Source: CAYYKD01 sp964471825 (lineage in GTDB: Bacteria; Spirochaetota; GWE2-31-10; CAYYKD01). From it: DNA of 64,000 nucleotides. The notes under the pieces were generated by a model. The model searched no databases and had not been told where the DNA came from. It saw nothing but the letters and a program-made list of their open reading frames with translations. Position 1 is the stretch's first letter; each line of letters starts with the position of its first letter. The stretch covers positions 1 to 64,000 of the forward strand of contig CAYYKD010000019.1 of NCBI GenBank assembly GCA_964471825.1. The letters run 5' to 3'. Below are positions 8,473 through 16,994 of this stretch, one piece after another. The translations under genes and the position numbers were made by a program.

Positions 8473-9435
8473 TTGAAAAAAACTAACGAAACGAATGAAA
8501 CGAATGAAAAGACAGAAACGACAGAAACAACTAAAGTAAACAAAGTTAACAAGGAAGTAAACAACAAAATCAATCAAGTTAATGAATCAAAACGAGAAAA
8601 TGATAACGGTAAAATAAAAATGATTAATAAATCTGATAGAATAGTGTGGAAAGGCGGAACAATGTTATATCCACTTCCGGTTGTTCTAATTACTTGCGGT
8701 GATGAATCTATGGGTTATAATATCTTTACTGTTGCATGGACAGGTATATTATCTACAAATCCCCCTCTATGTTACATCTCTGTCAGACCCGAAAGACATT
8801 CATATAACATTATAAAAAAAACAGGTTCATTTGCTATCAATCTGACAAACAAGGATCTACTCTATGCAACCGACTACTGCGGAGTTAAGTCAGGCAGGGA
8901 TACAGACAAATTTGCTGAGCTCAAACTTGAACTTGTTAAATCAAACTCAATAGATGCACCATCACTGAAGATTTCTCCTCTTGTCTTAGAATGTAAAGTA
9001 AAGGATATCCAGTGTTTCGGATCACATGATGCATTTATCGCTGATATTGTAAGTATTACGGCCAAAAAAGATCTGGTTAACTCCGTCTCTGACTCACTGG
9101 ATCTATTCAAGGCTGAAATGATCACATACTGTCACGGTAAATATTACTATCTTGGAAATCAGGCAGGAAAATTCGGCTACTCTGTTGAAAAAAGCTTGCA
9201 GAATACTAACCTTGAACCGGTTAAATTATCTGAACTGAATATATCAGCTGTAATAGACAAGACTCAAAAATCTGGGATGACTAAAAAAGCCGATAAGACT
9301 TCAAAAAGTAAAACCACAAAAAGTAAAACTTCAAAAAGTAAGATTTTTCTAGGCAATAAAAAAAATACTGATTCAACACATTTAATTAAAAAACCTAAAG
9401 CAATTCATAGAAAAGGAAAAAAGAATGATAACTAA
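8473..9435 (+). CDS. Flavin-reductase-like FMN-binding protein with low-complexity tails
   Basis: The core, residues ~50-235, matches the flavin-reductase split-barrel family (LYPLPVVLITCGDE, NIFTVAWTGILSTNPPLCYISV, RHSYNIIKKTGSFAINL). These bind FMN and are often NAD(P)H-linked oxidoreductases. A TTG start 3 bases after guaA gives a ~45-residue N-tail of KTNETNE-like repeats. An internal ATG near residue 51 would remove it, but has no ribosome site. The C-terminal ~70 residues are lysine/serine-rich KSKTTKSK repeats. Both tails look like expansions of short DNA repeats. The C-terminus overlaps yhbY by 11 bases. Confidence 0.75.
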   Translation: MKKTNETNETNEKTETTETTKVNKVNKEVNNKINQVNESKRENDNGKIKMINKSDRIVWKGGTMLYPLPVVLITCGDESMGYNIFTVAWTGILSTNPPLCYISVRPERHSYNIIKKTGSFAINLTNKDLLYATDYCGVKSGRDTDKFAELKLELVKSNSIDAPSLKISPLVLECKVKDIQCFGSHDAFIADIVSITAKKDLVNSVSDSLDLFKAEMITYCHGKYYYLGNQAGKFGYSVEKSLQNTNLEPVKLSELNISAVIDKTQKSGMTKKADKTSKSKTTKSKTSKSKIFLGNKKNTDSTHLIKKPKAIHRKGKKNDN

Positions 9436-9715
9436 ACAACAACGAACTAAACTGAGATCACTTGCTCAAACAATATCACCAACTGTGCATATCGGTAAAA
9501 ATGGGCTTACTCAGGAGGTAGTTCAGTCGATAAATAATGAGCTATTCAGTCATGAGTTAATAAAAATCAAGATGATTCAGTTCAAGGAAATGAAAAGGGA
9601 GCTTGGTGAGAAAGCCGCATCTCTAACAAATTCGGATCTGGTTACGGTTATTGGAAACATACTGGTTCTCTATAAAGAAAACGAAGATGAAGAAAAAAGA
9701 AAGATCTTTTTTTAA
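9425..9715 (+). CDS. yhbY: YhbY-family CRM-domain RNA-binding protein
   Basis: 96 residues, the full length of a single CRM domain. It has RTKLRSLAQTISPTVHIGKNGLTQEVVQSINNELFSHELIKIK in shortened form: LRSLAQ, the GKNGLT loop and the HELIKIK strand. Members bind pre-ribosomal RNA. Translation is probably coupled to the flavin-reductase-like gene, since the start lies inside its end and an AAGGAAAAAAG ribosome site is available there. Confidence 0.9.
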   Translation: MITKQQRTKLRSLAQTISPTVHIGKNGLTQEVVQSINNELFSHELIKIKMIQFKEMKRELGEKAASLTNSDLVTVIGNILVLYKENEDEEKRKIFF

Positions 9716-9795
9716 AATCCTAAGATTTTATAGAAAATAGTATTAGATAGAAATTAGCCTATTGAAAAAAATAGATATCTATATAGGAGTGGCCT

Positions 9796-10587
9796 ATGGA
9801 AACTACCACTAATCAGGGTGATATACCAGAAGAACACCAATCTGAGCTCCGGACAAGTAAGGTAAATAGAGAGTTCGTGTTTCGATATATTGTATTTGGT
9901 CTATTTGTCTTGTTTGTATTTACGCCAACATTGATCATGCCTAGAAAATGGCTCTATTCGTTTTTTTTTCCATTATTCAATAGGGGTTATCTATGGGCCG
10001 CAAAGATCAAGGTAAAGAATCTCTCTGATAGACAGACCTTTAAAGAGAGCAAACCTGTTATATATGCACCGATTCATAAGTGCTATGCAGATAGTATTAT
10101 TCTAGGTCTATTTCTCAGGCACCCGTTTACAGTATTAATGGATATGGTAAATAGGAACAACAACATTTTTTTCAGGTTCATAGCATGGAAAATGGGACTT
10201 ATACCAATGGATAGGGACTTTGCAAGCCTTATGTCTAAAAAAAACTCTCTTGAACGATGCATAGAGGTGATTGCTGCAGAAAAATACTCGCTTATAATGT
10301 CGCCTGAGGGGAGACATTACTACGATCAAATCATTGGACCCTTAAAGAAAGGGATTATTCGAATTGCCCGCGAAACAAACTCGTCAATTATACCTGTTGC
10401 TATACATAATATTACAGGGCACTTTGTCTTTGAAGAAAAACTTCGATGGAAACAATGCTACATTAAGTTTGGAACACCATTCAGCGTAAATGACTTTGCC
10501 GGTGATAGGGAAGCTCTTGTTCACCTAAAGAGTGAAATGGTACGACTATATAATGAGATAGATCAGACAGTGAATCAGGGTATATGA
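9796..10587 (+). CDS. 1-acyl-glycerol-3-phosphate acyltransferase-like protein
   Basis: 263 residues with one N-terminal membrane segment (residues ~29-48) and a PlsC domain. The HX4D motif is HKCYAD (H94, D99), and the glycerophosphate motif is SPEGRHYY near residue 175. It would acylate lysophosphatidate or a related lysolipid at the inner membrane. The N-terminal ~25 residues are polar. A clear AGGAG ribosome site precedes the ATG. It lies upstream of an orphan methyltransferase, spaced 52 bases. Confidence 0.85.
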   Translation: METTTNQGDIPEEHQSELRTSKVNREFVFRYIVFGLFVLFVFTPTLIMPRKWLYSFFFPLFNRGYLWAAKIKVKNLSDRQTFKESKPVIYAPIHKCYADSIILGLFLRHPFTVLMDMVNRNNNIFFRFIAWKMGLIPMDRDFASLMSKKNSLERCIEVIAAEKYSLIMSPEGRHYYDQIIGPLKKGIIRIARETNSSIIPVAIHNITGHFVFEEKLRWKQCYIKFGTPFSVNDFAGDREALVHLKSEMVRLYNEIDQTVNQGI

Positions 10588-10639
10588 GGTTCTTGCAAAA
10601 AATCAAGATGTTATAAAATCCAATATAAGGGGTTAAAAA

Positions 10640-11797
10640 ATGAGTGATAGTATAAAGAAAATAATCGATCAGATGAAGGTTGAGTTTAAAAAGATAGACG
10701 AGATAGTAAAAGATGGCGGTAAGGATTTTTCGGCAGTTGAGAATTTCGGGCGGAATCGGCTGTTTATGGCATTTGTAGATAATAACTTTATCAAGGAAGG
10801 TGAAATTAATAATACTATTTCATCGGATGAGCTAAGAAGCCGGATGCAAATTGTTGACTCCTATAGCCTATTCCTGGATGCTGTCATTGATATATTGTTT
10901 AGAGCAGGTTATATTAAGTTTGATACTCGGGGTCTTACAATCATGCCGGATGCCTTTGAAAAGTATAGGGTATTTAAAGCTAATCGTGAAACCATTGCGA
11001 ATGAGATTGTTACAAAGAACAATGATATGAGACAACACATTGCACTTCTAAACCTTGTTCACGATAAATTCTCCGAGATTCTATCAGGTCAGATTGACCC
11101 TGTTGATGTTATATTTCCAAGATTCTCTATGGAAAATGTAGAATATATATTCAAGAATAATAAAATGGCTGACTACTTTAATAATGCCATCAAGAATACG
11201 ACTTTAAATATAATTGAAAATAGTGATTCCTCTGAAAAAATCAAAATTCTAGAGGTAGGAGCCGGAACAGGTGGAACTAGCGAGATTCTCTTTGAGGCAT
11301 ATGATAGGGTGGCAGATAAGATTGAGTATTTCTACACAGATCTATCACCGGGATTTTTCAGGTATGGTAAAAAGAAATATGGAGCAAATAGAACCTATAT
11401 AACATTTAAGATGCTTGATATCTCGGGAAACCCATCAGAACATGGCTTTGAGGATAATCAGTTTGACATAATAATTGCATCTAATGTAGTTCATGCGACC
11501 AAAAACATCTCGATATCGCTTAATAATTGTCATAAACTTTTAAAAAAGGGTGGCGTTGTCTTATTAAATGAGCTGACCTCATTGCAGGACTTTGCGACTC
11601 TGACATTCGGACTTCTTGACGGATGGTGGATAGGAGAGGATAAAGATAAAAGAATAAATCACTCCCCTCTATTGTCTAAGGATGGCTGGACACGGATTTT
11701 AATGGATAATAACTTTACCGAGGCCGGTATCCTGACAACAAGCGATGCTGAGTGCAGGGATTCATTTGATCAATCACTCGTCTATGGTATTAAATAG
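10640..11797 (+). CDS. Polyketide-synthase-type class I methyltransferase, stand-alone
   Basis: 385 residues. The C-terminal ~200 residues are a SAM-dependent methyltransferase: motif I LEVGAGTGGTSE (204-215), an acidic strand end YTDLSPGFF, and FDIIIASNVVHATKNI. The GAGTGGT motif, the NVVHAT signature and the late GWWIGEDKDKR stretch resemble C-methyltransferase domains embedded in polyketide synthases. The first 200 residues are helical, of no family I recognise, perhaps a winged-helix or substrate domain. No PKS or NRPS module is nearby, so the substrate is unknown. AAGGGG ribosome site. Confidence 0.75.
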   Translation: MSDSIKKIIDQMKVEFKKIDEIVKDGGKDFSAVENFGRNRLFMAFVDNNFIKEGEINNTISSDELRSRMQIVDSYSLFLDAVIDILFRAGYIKFDTRGLTIMPDAFEKYRVFKANRETIANEIVTKNNDMRQHIALLNLVHDKFSEILSGQIDPVDVIFPRFSMENVEYIFKNNKMADYFNNAIKNTTLNIIENSDSSEKIKILEVGAGTGGTSEILFEAYDRVADKIEYFYTDLSPGFFRYGKKKYGANRTYITFKMLDISGNPSEHGFEDNQFDIIIASNVVHATKNISISLNNCHKLLKKGGVVLLNELTSLQDFATLTFGLLDGWWIGEDKDKRINHSPLLSKDGWTRILMDNNFTEAGILTTSDAECRDSFDQSLVYGIK

Positions 11798-11810
11798 GGC
11801 TAACTGTAGA

Positions 11811-12464
11811 CTAATAACTATCCATAACCTCTATGATCTTCTTCTTGGTTTCAAGTGTCTGGTTGAAATATCCTGCCCCCATAACGACAGAATCGGTTCC
11901 AAGCGAGAGTACCTTTTCAAGATTGTCAAGCGAGATACCGCCGTCTATTTGGATAAGGTATTTGTAGCCGTTTGATTTTCTGTATTCATCAAGTTCTCTT
12001 ATCTTCTCAAAATTATACTCTATGCACCTCTGTCCCGAATAGCCGGGATTAACACTCATTACAAGAACCATATCAACAAGCGGTAGAAGGTGTTTTATCA
12101 TTGAGACAGGAGTTTGAGGGTTGATCGTTATACCTGACTTAAGACCGTTCTCCTTAATTAGATTTATAAATCTGTCTGAATGTCTGCATGCCTCTATATG
12201 AAAATTTATTAGATCTGCTTTGACTGCTATAAACTGCGGTATCTGATCCTCAGGATTACTAACCATAAGATGAACATCACAGAAACAATCGATTTGTTTC
12301 TTTATATCAGCAACTATCTTACTGCCAAATGTAAGTGGTGGAACAAAGTGCCCATCCATAACATCAACATGTACCCATTTAGCTCCGACCGACAGAAGTG
12401 ATCTTATCTCATCGCCCAGTCTGGTAAAATCTGAGGATAGAATTGATGGTGCAAGGTATCTCAT
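11811..12464 (-). CDS. rpe: Ribulose-phosphate 3-epimerase
   Basis: 217 residues, standard length. Signatures are APSILSSDF, WVHVDVMDGHFVPPLTFG, HLMVSNPE, VMSVNPGYSGQ and IQIDGGI. It is a TIM-barrel metal enzyme interconverting ribulose-5-phosphate and xylulose-5-phosphate. The start lies 2 bases after the malQ stop, so it is the last gene of the minus-strand run from the PilZ-like gene or a sub-operon of it. Confidence 0.97.
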   Translation of the reverse strand: MRYLAPSILSSDFTRLGDEIRSLLSVGAKWVHVDVMDGHFVPPLTFGSKIVADIKKQIDCFCDVHLMVSNPEDQIPQFIAVKADLINFHIEACRHSDRFINLIKENGLKSGITINPQTPVSMIKHLLPLVDMVLVMSVNPGYSGQRCIEYNFEKIRELDEYRKSNGYKYLIQIDGGISLDNLEKVLSLGTDSVVMGAGYFNQTLETKKKIIEVMDSY

Positions 12465-12466
12465 AA

Positions 12467-13990
12467 TTATCTCTCCGTATCTTTAATTAATTTATTTAAC
12501 CGTTGTGCTAATTTCTTTGTTAATTCATTCTTTTTGATCCGCCAACTCCAATTTTCTTTACCCATTTTTCCCGGATAGTTAAATCGTGCTTCTGTGCCAA
12601 GTGATAGAATATCCTGCACAGGAAAAATTGTCATATATGCCTGCGAACTCAAGATTCGCCGGATAATATTAAAATTGAGATCACTAAGATCACATGGTCC
12701 GATATATGATAGAAATACTGATTTTTCATAGGCGGATAAAGACTCAAACCAGCCCAACAATGTATCATTATCATGCGTTCCTGTATAGGCGATAGATTTT
12801 TCATCATAGTTTTCAGGCAAGAATGGATGATCGCTATTGTTATGTGTATGTCCATCATCATCTTGAAATGTACCGGAGCTGAATGTTGCAAACTCAAATA
12901 TCCGCATTCCGCACAGGTCGAATTTATCTCTAAGAGCTTTAACCTCTTTAGTTATTACACCGAGATCCTCAGCAATTATCCGTTCTGATAGTTTTGATTT
13001 ATAGATCTTCTTTAGCTCTGTAAAAAGCTCATCGCCCTTTGCCTTGACCCATCTTCCATTAATAGCGGTTTTTTCCCCAAATGGGATCTCCCAGTAAGAC
13101 TCAAATCCTCGAAAATGATCGATTCGTAGATAATCATAGAGTCTAAAACTGTGTCTAATCCGATTTTTCCACCATTTAAAGCCGTTTTTCTCTTCATTCT
13201 CCCAGTTGTAATGCGGATTGCCCCAGAGTTGCCCTGTCTCTGAGAAATAGTCAGGGGGAACCCCGGCCACTACTTTAGGCAGATAATTATCTCCAAGTAT
13301 AAAGCCCTCTTTATTTGCCCAGACATCCGCACTATCATAGGAAACAAAGATCGGTATGTCGCCGAATACCTTTATATCAAGTTCATTTGCCTTTTTCTTA
13401 AAAGAATCCCATTGAATAAAAAATTCATATTGTATAAATAAATAGAACTCATATAGCTCTTTTATTTTTATATCTTTTAAAAGTAATTCCGGTTTATAAT
13501 TTATATGCTCTTTTGGCCATAGATGCCATGAAGTATTATCATTTATACTCTTCAGAGCCATAAACAATGCATAGTCCTTAAGCCAGAATGAGTTCCCCTT
13601 TACAAAATCTATGTAGGAATCATCACTGGAATTATTAAACCTAAGGAAGGCTTTGTGTAGTAAATCAAAGTTAGATTTATGCACAAGTTCATAGTCAACT
13701 CTCTGTTTATCAAACTTAGGATATTTCTTCAAATCTTCAGAGCTCAAAAGCCCCTTTTCAGCAAGGAGATCGAGACTAATCAGGTATGGGTTTCCGGCAA
13801 ATGCAGAGACCGAAGAATATGGAGAATCACCGTAGCCTGTCGGATTTAATGGTAGGACCTGTAACACCTTGAAACCGGCTGACTTTACCCATTCTAACAA
13901 ACTGTAACTATCTTTTCCAAGATCACCACAACCATAGTTACCGTAGAATGCTGTCGGGTGTATTAAAATTCCTGCCATTTTATTTTTCAT
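12467..13990 (-). CDS. malQ: 4-alpha-glucanotransferase (amylomaltase)
   Basis: 507 residues, GH77 family. Visible are LPLNPTGYGDSPYSSVSAFAGNPYLISL in part, the nucleophile region YDYLRIDHFRG, AEDLGVI (acid/base region), and YTGTHDNDTLLGW. It transfers glucan segments between maltodextrins in glycogen or maltose metabolism. It sits 23 bases downstream of the FHA gene and directly upstream of rpe, an odd partnership of regulation and carbohydrate genes. No other glycogen gene is in the window. Confidence 0.95.
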   Translation of the reverse strand: MKNKMAGILIHPTAFYGNYGCGDLGKDSYSLLEWVKSAGFKVLQVLPLNPTGYGDSPYSSVSAFAGNPYLISLDLLAEKGLLSSEDLKKYPKFDKQRVDYELVHKSNFDLLHKAFLRFNNSSDDSYIDFVKGNSFWLKDYALFMALKSINDNTSWHLWPKEHINYKPELLLKDIKIKELYEFYLFIQYEFFIQWDSFKKKANELDIKVFGDIPIFVSYDSADVWANKEGFILGDNYLPKVVAGVPPDYFSETGQLWGNPHYNWENEEKNGFKWWKNRIRHSFRLYDYLRIDHFRGFESYWEIPFGEKTAINGRWVKAKGDELFTELKKIYKSKLSERIIAEDLGVITKEVKALRDKFDLCGMRIFEFATFSSGTFQDDDGHTHNNSDHPFLPENYDEKSIAYTGTHDNDTLLGWFESLSAYEKSVFLSYIGPCDLSDLNFNIIRRILSSQAYMTIFPVQDILSLGTEARFNYPGKMGKENWSWRIKKNELTKKLAQRLNKLIKDTER

Positions 13991-14013
13991 ATATTTTCCT
14001 ATAAATCGCGGTT

Positions 14014-14385
14014 CTAAAGTTTTTCCTCATGGAAGAACCTTAGAATAGTGTTGCCTGCAACTATTCTATCAGAATACATAATCCGTGTTTTTTTACTGAT
14101 CTTTTTTCCGTTTAGAAAAGTGCCGTTAGTAGAATCGATGTCTTCAAGATAGTATTTACCATCAGTATCTACCGAGATCCTCATGTGTTCTTTGCTGATC
14201 AGGGGATCATTGATTATAAAATCCGCCTGTGTCCCTCTGCCTGCTACAGTTACCCGATTATCAAGAATATAGGTTTTACCAAAGCCAAGCTCGGATAGAA
14301 CGACCAATATTCCCTTGTTTGTCAGTAATGCCCCGGATCCAACAGAGTTTTTTTCACCGATAATAGTATTCAGATCTTCACTCAT
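14014..14385 (-). CDS. FHA-domain protein
   Basis: 123 residues from the ATG at 14385, which has an AGGTGG ribosome site 5 bases upstream. A GTG nine bases earlier is possible but lies in that site. The FHA core is GRGTQADFIINDPLISKEHMRI and DIDSTNGTFLNGKKI (quoted in parts), with the R, S-x-x-H and N of the phosphothreonine pocket. There is no membrane segment. It follows the sigma-54 activator by 9 bases and probably reads phosphothreonine signals in the same pathway, although no Ser/Thr kinase is in the window. Confidence 0.9.
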   Translation of the reverse strand: MSEDLNTIIGEKNSVGSGALLTNKGILVVLSELGFGKTYILDNRVTVAGRGTQADFIINDPLISKEHMRISVDTDGKYYLEDIDSTNGTFLNGKKISKKTRIMYSDRIVAGNTILRFFHEEKL

Positions 14386-14394
14386 AATAACCAC

Positions 14395-15747
14395 CTATTC
14401 TATCTTATAATCTTGTATCTTTGTATGAAGCGTCTTTCTTGTAAAACCAAGAAGCTCCGCTGCCTTTGATTTATTACCATTTGTTATCTTTAACATAGAG
14501 ATGATTACTTTTTTCTCTATGTCGCTTATCGACTGCGGCATCTCAAGTTTTAGAATATTCTCAGAATCCCCCTGGTTCGCTATGCCGGGCGGAAGATCCT
14601 CAAGATCAATCTGCTGATCTCTACAGAGAACTACAGAGGATTCAATAACATTTCTAAGCTCTCTGACATTGCCCGGCCAATCATAACTATACAAAGCTGC
14701 CCTTGCTCTGGGAGAGATATTATTTATAACCTTATTATTCTCTCTAGAAAACTCCCCAATAAAATATGATACCAGCAATGGGATGTCCTCTCTTCTTTCC
14801 TTAAGGGAGGGAACCTCAATGGCAATTACATTTAATCTATAGTACAGGTCCTCTCTAAATCGCCCCTCACTCACCTCTTTTTTTAGATCAAGGTTTGTTG
14901 CAGAGATAAGCCTGACATCCACACTTATACTTTCTTCTCCGCCGACTCTTTCAAACACACGCTCCTGCAGAACCCTGAGCAGTTTAACCTGCAGCGTCTG
15001 TGAAATCTCCCCTATCTCATCAAGGAAGATCGTTCCGCCGTCAGCAAGCTCAAATCGTCCCTTCTTAGTCTTTATGGCACCTGTAAATGAGCCCTTCTCA
15101 TGACCAAACAACTCACTTTCAAGCAGGTTCTCAGAAAGTGCTGCACAATGAACCTTTATAAATGGCTTGTCATTTCTATTTGACAGGTCATAGATCATAT
15201 TCGCGACAAGCTCCTTACCGACACCATTATCCCCCTGAATCAGAACTGAGGCCTTAGTTGGTGCAATCTGTTCAATCTTTTCAAATATCTTCATCATCTT
15301 AGCAGACTTACCGAGCAGTTTAGTTTTGCCCGAATATTCAAGTTTTGACAATAATGCACGGTTTTCAATTATCAGTTTTCTTTGAGAAATAGCTCTTGCA
15401 ACTATTAAAGAGAGTTTGTCAAGATTAAGCGGTTTAGTTATAAAATCATAGGCACCTTCTCCCATAGACTTAACTGCATTCTCAACACTACCATCACCTC
15501 TAAGGACTATTACCGGTATGTTAAAGAAATCCTTGAGAATAGTCTGCATTAGTGTTTCACCGTCCATATTTGGCATCTTAAGGTCGGTTATAACAACATC
15601 TATTTCTTCTTTCTTCAAAACCTTGATTGCTTCAAGCCCATCACCTGCAGTCAATACTACATGTCCCTCTCTGGAGAGAGAGATTCTAAGCCCCTCTCTA
15701 ATGTTTTTTTCATCATCAACAACCAAGATGTTTGCCTTAACGGTCAT
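14395..15747 (-). CDS. Sigma-54-dependent NtrC-family response regulator
   Basis: 450 residues: receiver (~5-120) with D11/D12, phospho-acceptor D55 (VVITDLKMPN) and K105; AAA+ domain with Walker A GDNGVGKE, the sigma-54 loop GSFTGA (usual form GAFTGA), and arginine-finger region; C-terminal Fis-type helix-turn-helix (KAAELLGFTRKTLHTKI). The conserved Thr/Ser of the receiver switch appears to be R83 (IVLRGDGSV), which could alter activation. It probably works with the kinase encoded just upstream at 15831-16994. It may act on the sigma-54 promoter found at 32129, but this is inference. Confidence 0.92.
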   Translation of the reverse strand: MTVKANILVVDDEKNIREGLRISLSREGHVVLTAGDGLEAIKVLKKEEIDVVITDLKMPNMDGETLMQTILKDFFNIPVIVLRGDGSVENAVKSMGEGAYDFITKPLNLDKLSLIVARAISQRKLIIENRALLSKLEYSGKTKLLGKSAKMMKIFEKIEQIAPTKASVLIQGDNGVGKELVANMIYDLSNRNDKPFIKVHCAALSENLLESELFGHEKGSFTGAIKTKKGRFELADGGTIFLDEIGEISQTLQVKLLRVLQERVFERVGGEESISVDVRLISATNLDLKKEVSEGRFREDLYYRLNVIAIEVPSLKERREDIPLLVSYFIGEFSRENNKVINNISPRARAALYSYDWPGNVRELRNVIESSVVLCRDQQIDLEDLPPGIANQGDSENILKLEMPQSISDIEKKVIISMLKITNGNKSKAAELLGFTRKTLHTKIQDYKIE

Positions 15748-15830
15748 AAAAACTCCACTAATGATTTGTGTCGGATTTTATCATAAAATGTAACTATTTG
15801 CAAAATTTATTGAGATTTTTTAAGTAAATA

Positions 15831-16994
15831 TTATCCGGAATATTCGAGAAGTTCTTTTTGTAAAAATGGAAGAGGCATTTTAATAGAGAAGACTGTTCTG
15901 CCCTGTTTCGATTTGCATGTGATCTCACCGGAATGTTCTTTGATTATCTTATATACTATTGTTAGACCGAGACCGGTTCCAAAATCCTTAGTTGTAAAAT
16001 AGGGATCAAATATCTTATTAACGATTTCATCTGAAATGCCATCGCCATTATCCTCAATCTCAATAACCAGATAGCCACCCCTCTGTATCAATCTAATCAT
16101 GATCCTGGGATTATAGGTTGATTTTAAGGCATATATACTGTTCTGTATCAAGTTTAATATAGCCTGTTTGAAGTACTTGTCATCCATCCAGATATCAAAA
16201 CTTTCCTCGGGTTTAAACTGAATCTCGATTCCGTTATTGTCAAGCTCAGGTTTTATAAACTCGATTAGTTTGTGAAAAAAATCATTAACATTTACAGGCA
16301 TAAATTCAGCCTTTATAGGTCTAACCGTTACCAGGAAATTCATTACTATTCTATTTAACCTTTCGATCTCATCCTGAAGTACATTTAATGAATACCTTAG
16401 CTCATCAGAATCCTTACACTTGCAACCGTTAACAAGTTGATCCATAAGCTGCACATGAATACTCATCGCACCAAGCGGATTCTTTATCTCATGGGCAATA
16501 CCTGCGGATATAGTTGTAAGGGCGGCAAGGCTCTCTGCATTACGGAGACGCGCCTCGTTTTTCTTGTCGTTTGTTATATCGTTGATTATTATTATTGTAC
16601 CGATTATTGCACCATCTTTTACAAGCGGCTGCATATTTAATGAAATATATTCTATATCATCCCGATCCATCTTAACAGGACACTCAATTAACTTTTCCTC
16701 ATTTCTTATGGCATTAACAATTATATCAAGTACCTTTTTATTGTAGATAATCTCTGTGAGAAGTTTACCTGTCTGAAATTTCCTATTGATGTCAAGAAGT
16801 TTAAAACCTATCTTATTACAGGCGATAACCTTTAGGTTTTTGTCAACAACAACTACGCCCTCAAGCATTGAATTAAATACAGTCTCCAGGACTCCGTAGT
16901 CGTTGATTATTGAGTTAATCAGGTCCTTAGAGCTTCGTATATCTATCCGGTCAATTTTTTCGCTAAGTGCTGAAAGAAATTGGTTTTTAGCCAT
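15831..16994 (-). CDS. NtrB-like PAS sensor histidine kinase
   Basis: 387 residues, no membrane segment. A PAS domain at ~32-145 (VFNSMLEGVVVVDKNLKVIACN) precedes the HisKA domain with phospho-acceptor H168 (AGIAHEIKNPLGAM) and a HATPase domain with N box, DNGDGIS and GTGLGLTIV. This cytosolic layout matches NtrB/AtoS-type kinases. Its start overlaps the end of holB by 8 bases, and the sigma-54 response regulator follows after 83 bases. A CKC cluster (NGCKCKDS) lies between the H-box helices and is unusual for this position. Confidence 0.92.
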   Translation of the reverse strand: MAKNQFLSALSEKIDRIDIRSSKDLINSIINDYGVLETVFNSMLEGVVVVDKNLKVIACNKIGFKLLDINRKFQTGKLLTEIIYNKKVLDIIVNAIRNEEKLIECPVKMDRDDIEYISLNMQPLVKDGAIIGTIIIINDITNDKKNEARLRNAESLAALTTISAGIAHEIKNPLGAMSIHVQLMDQLVNGCKCKDSDELRYSLNVLQDEIERLNRIVMNFLVTVRPIKAEFMPVNVNDFFHKLIEFIKPELDNNGIEIQFKPEESFDIWMDDKYFKQAILNLIQNSIYALKSTYNPRIMIRLIQRGGYLVIEIEDNGDGISDEIVNKIFDPYFTTKDFGTGLGLTIVYKIIKEHSGEITCKSKQGRTVFSIKMPLPFLQKELLEYSG

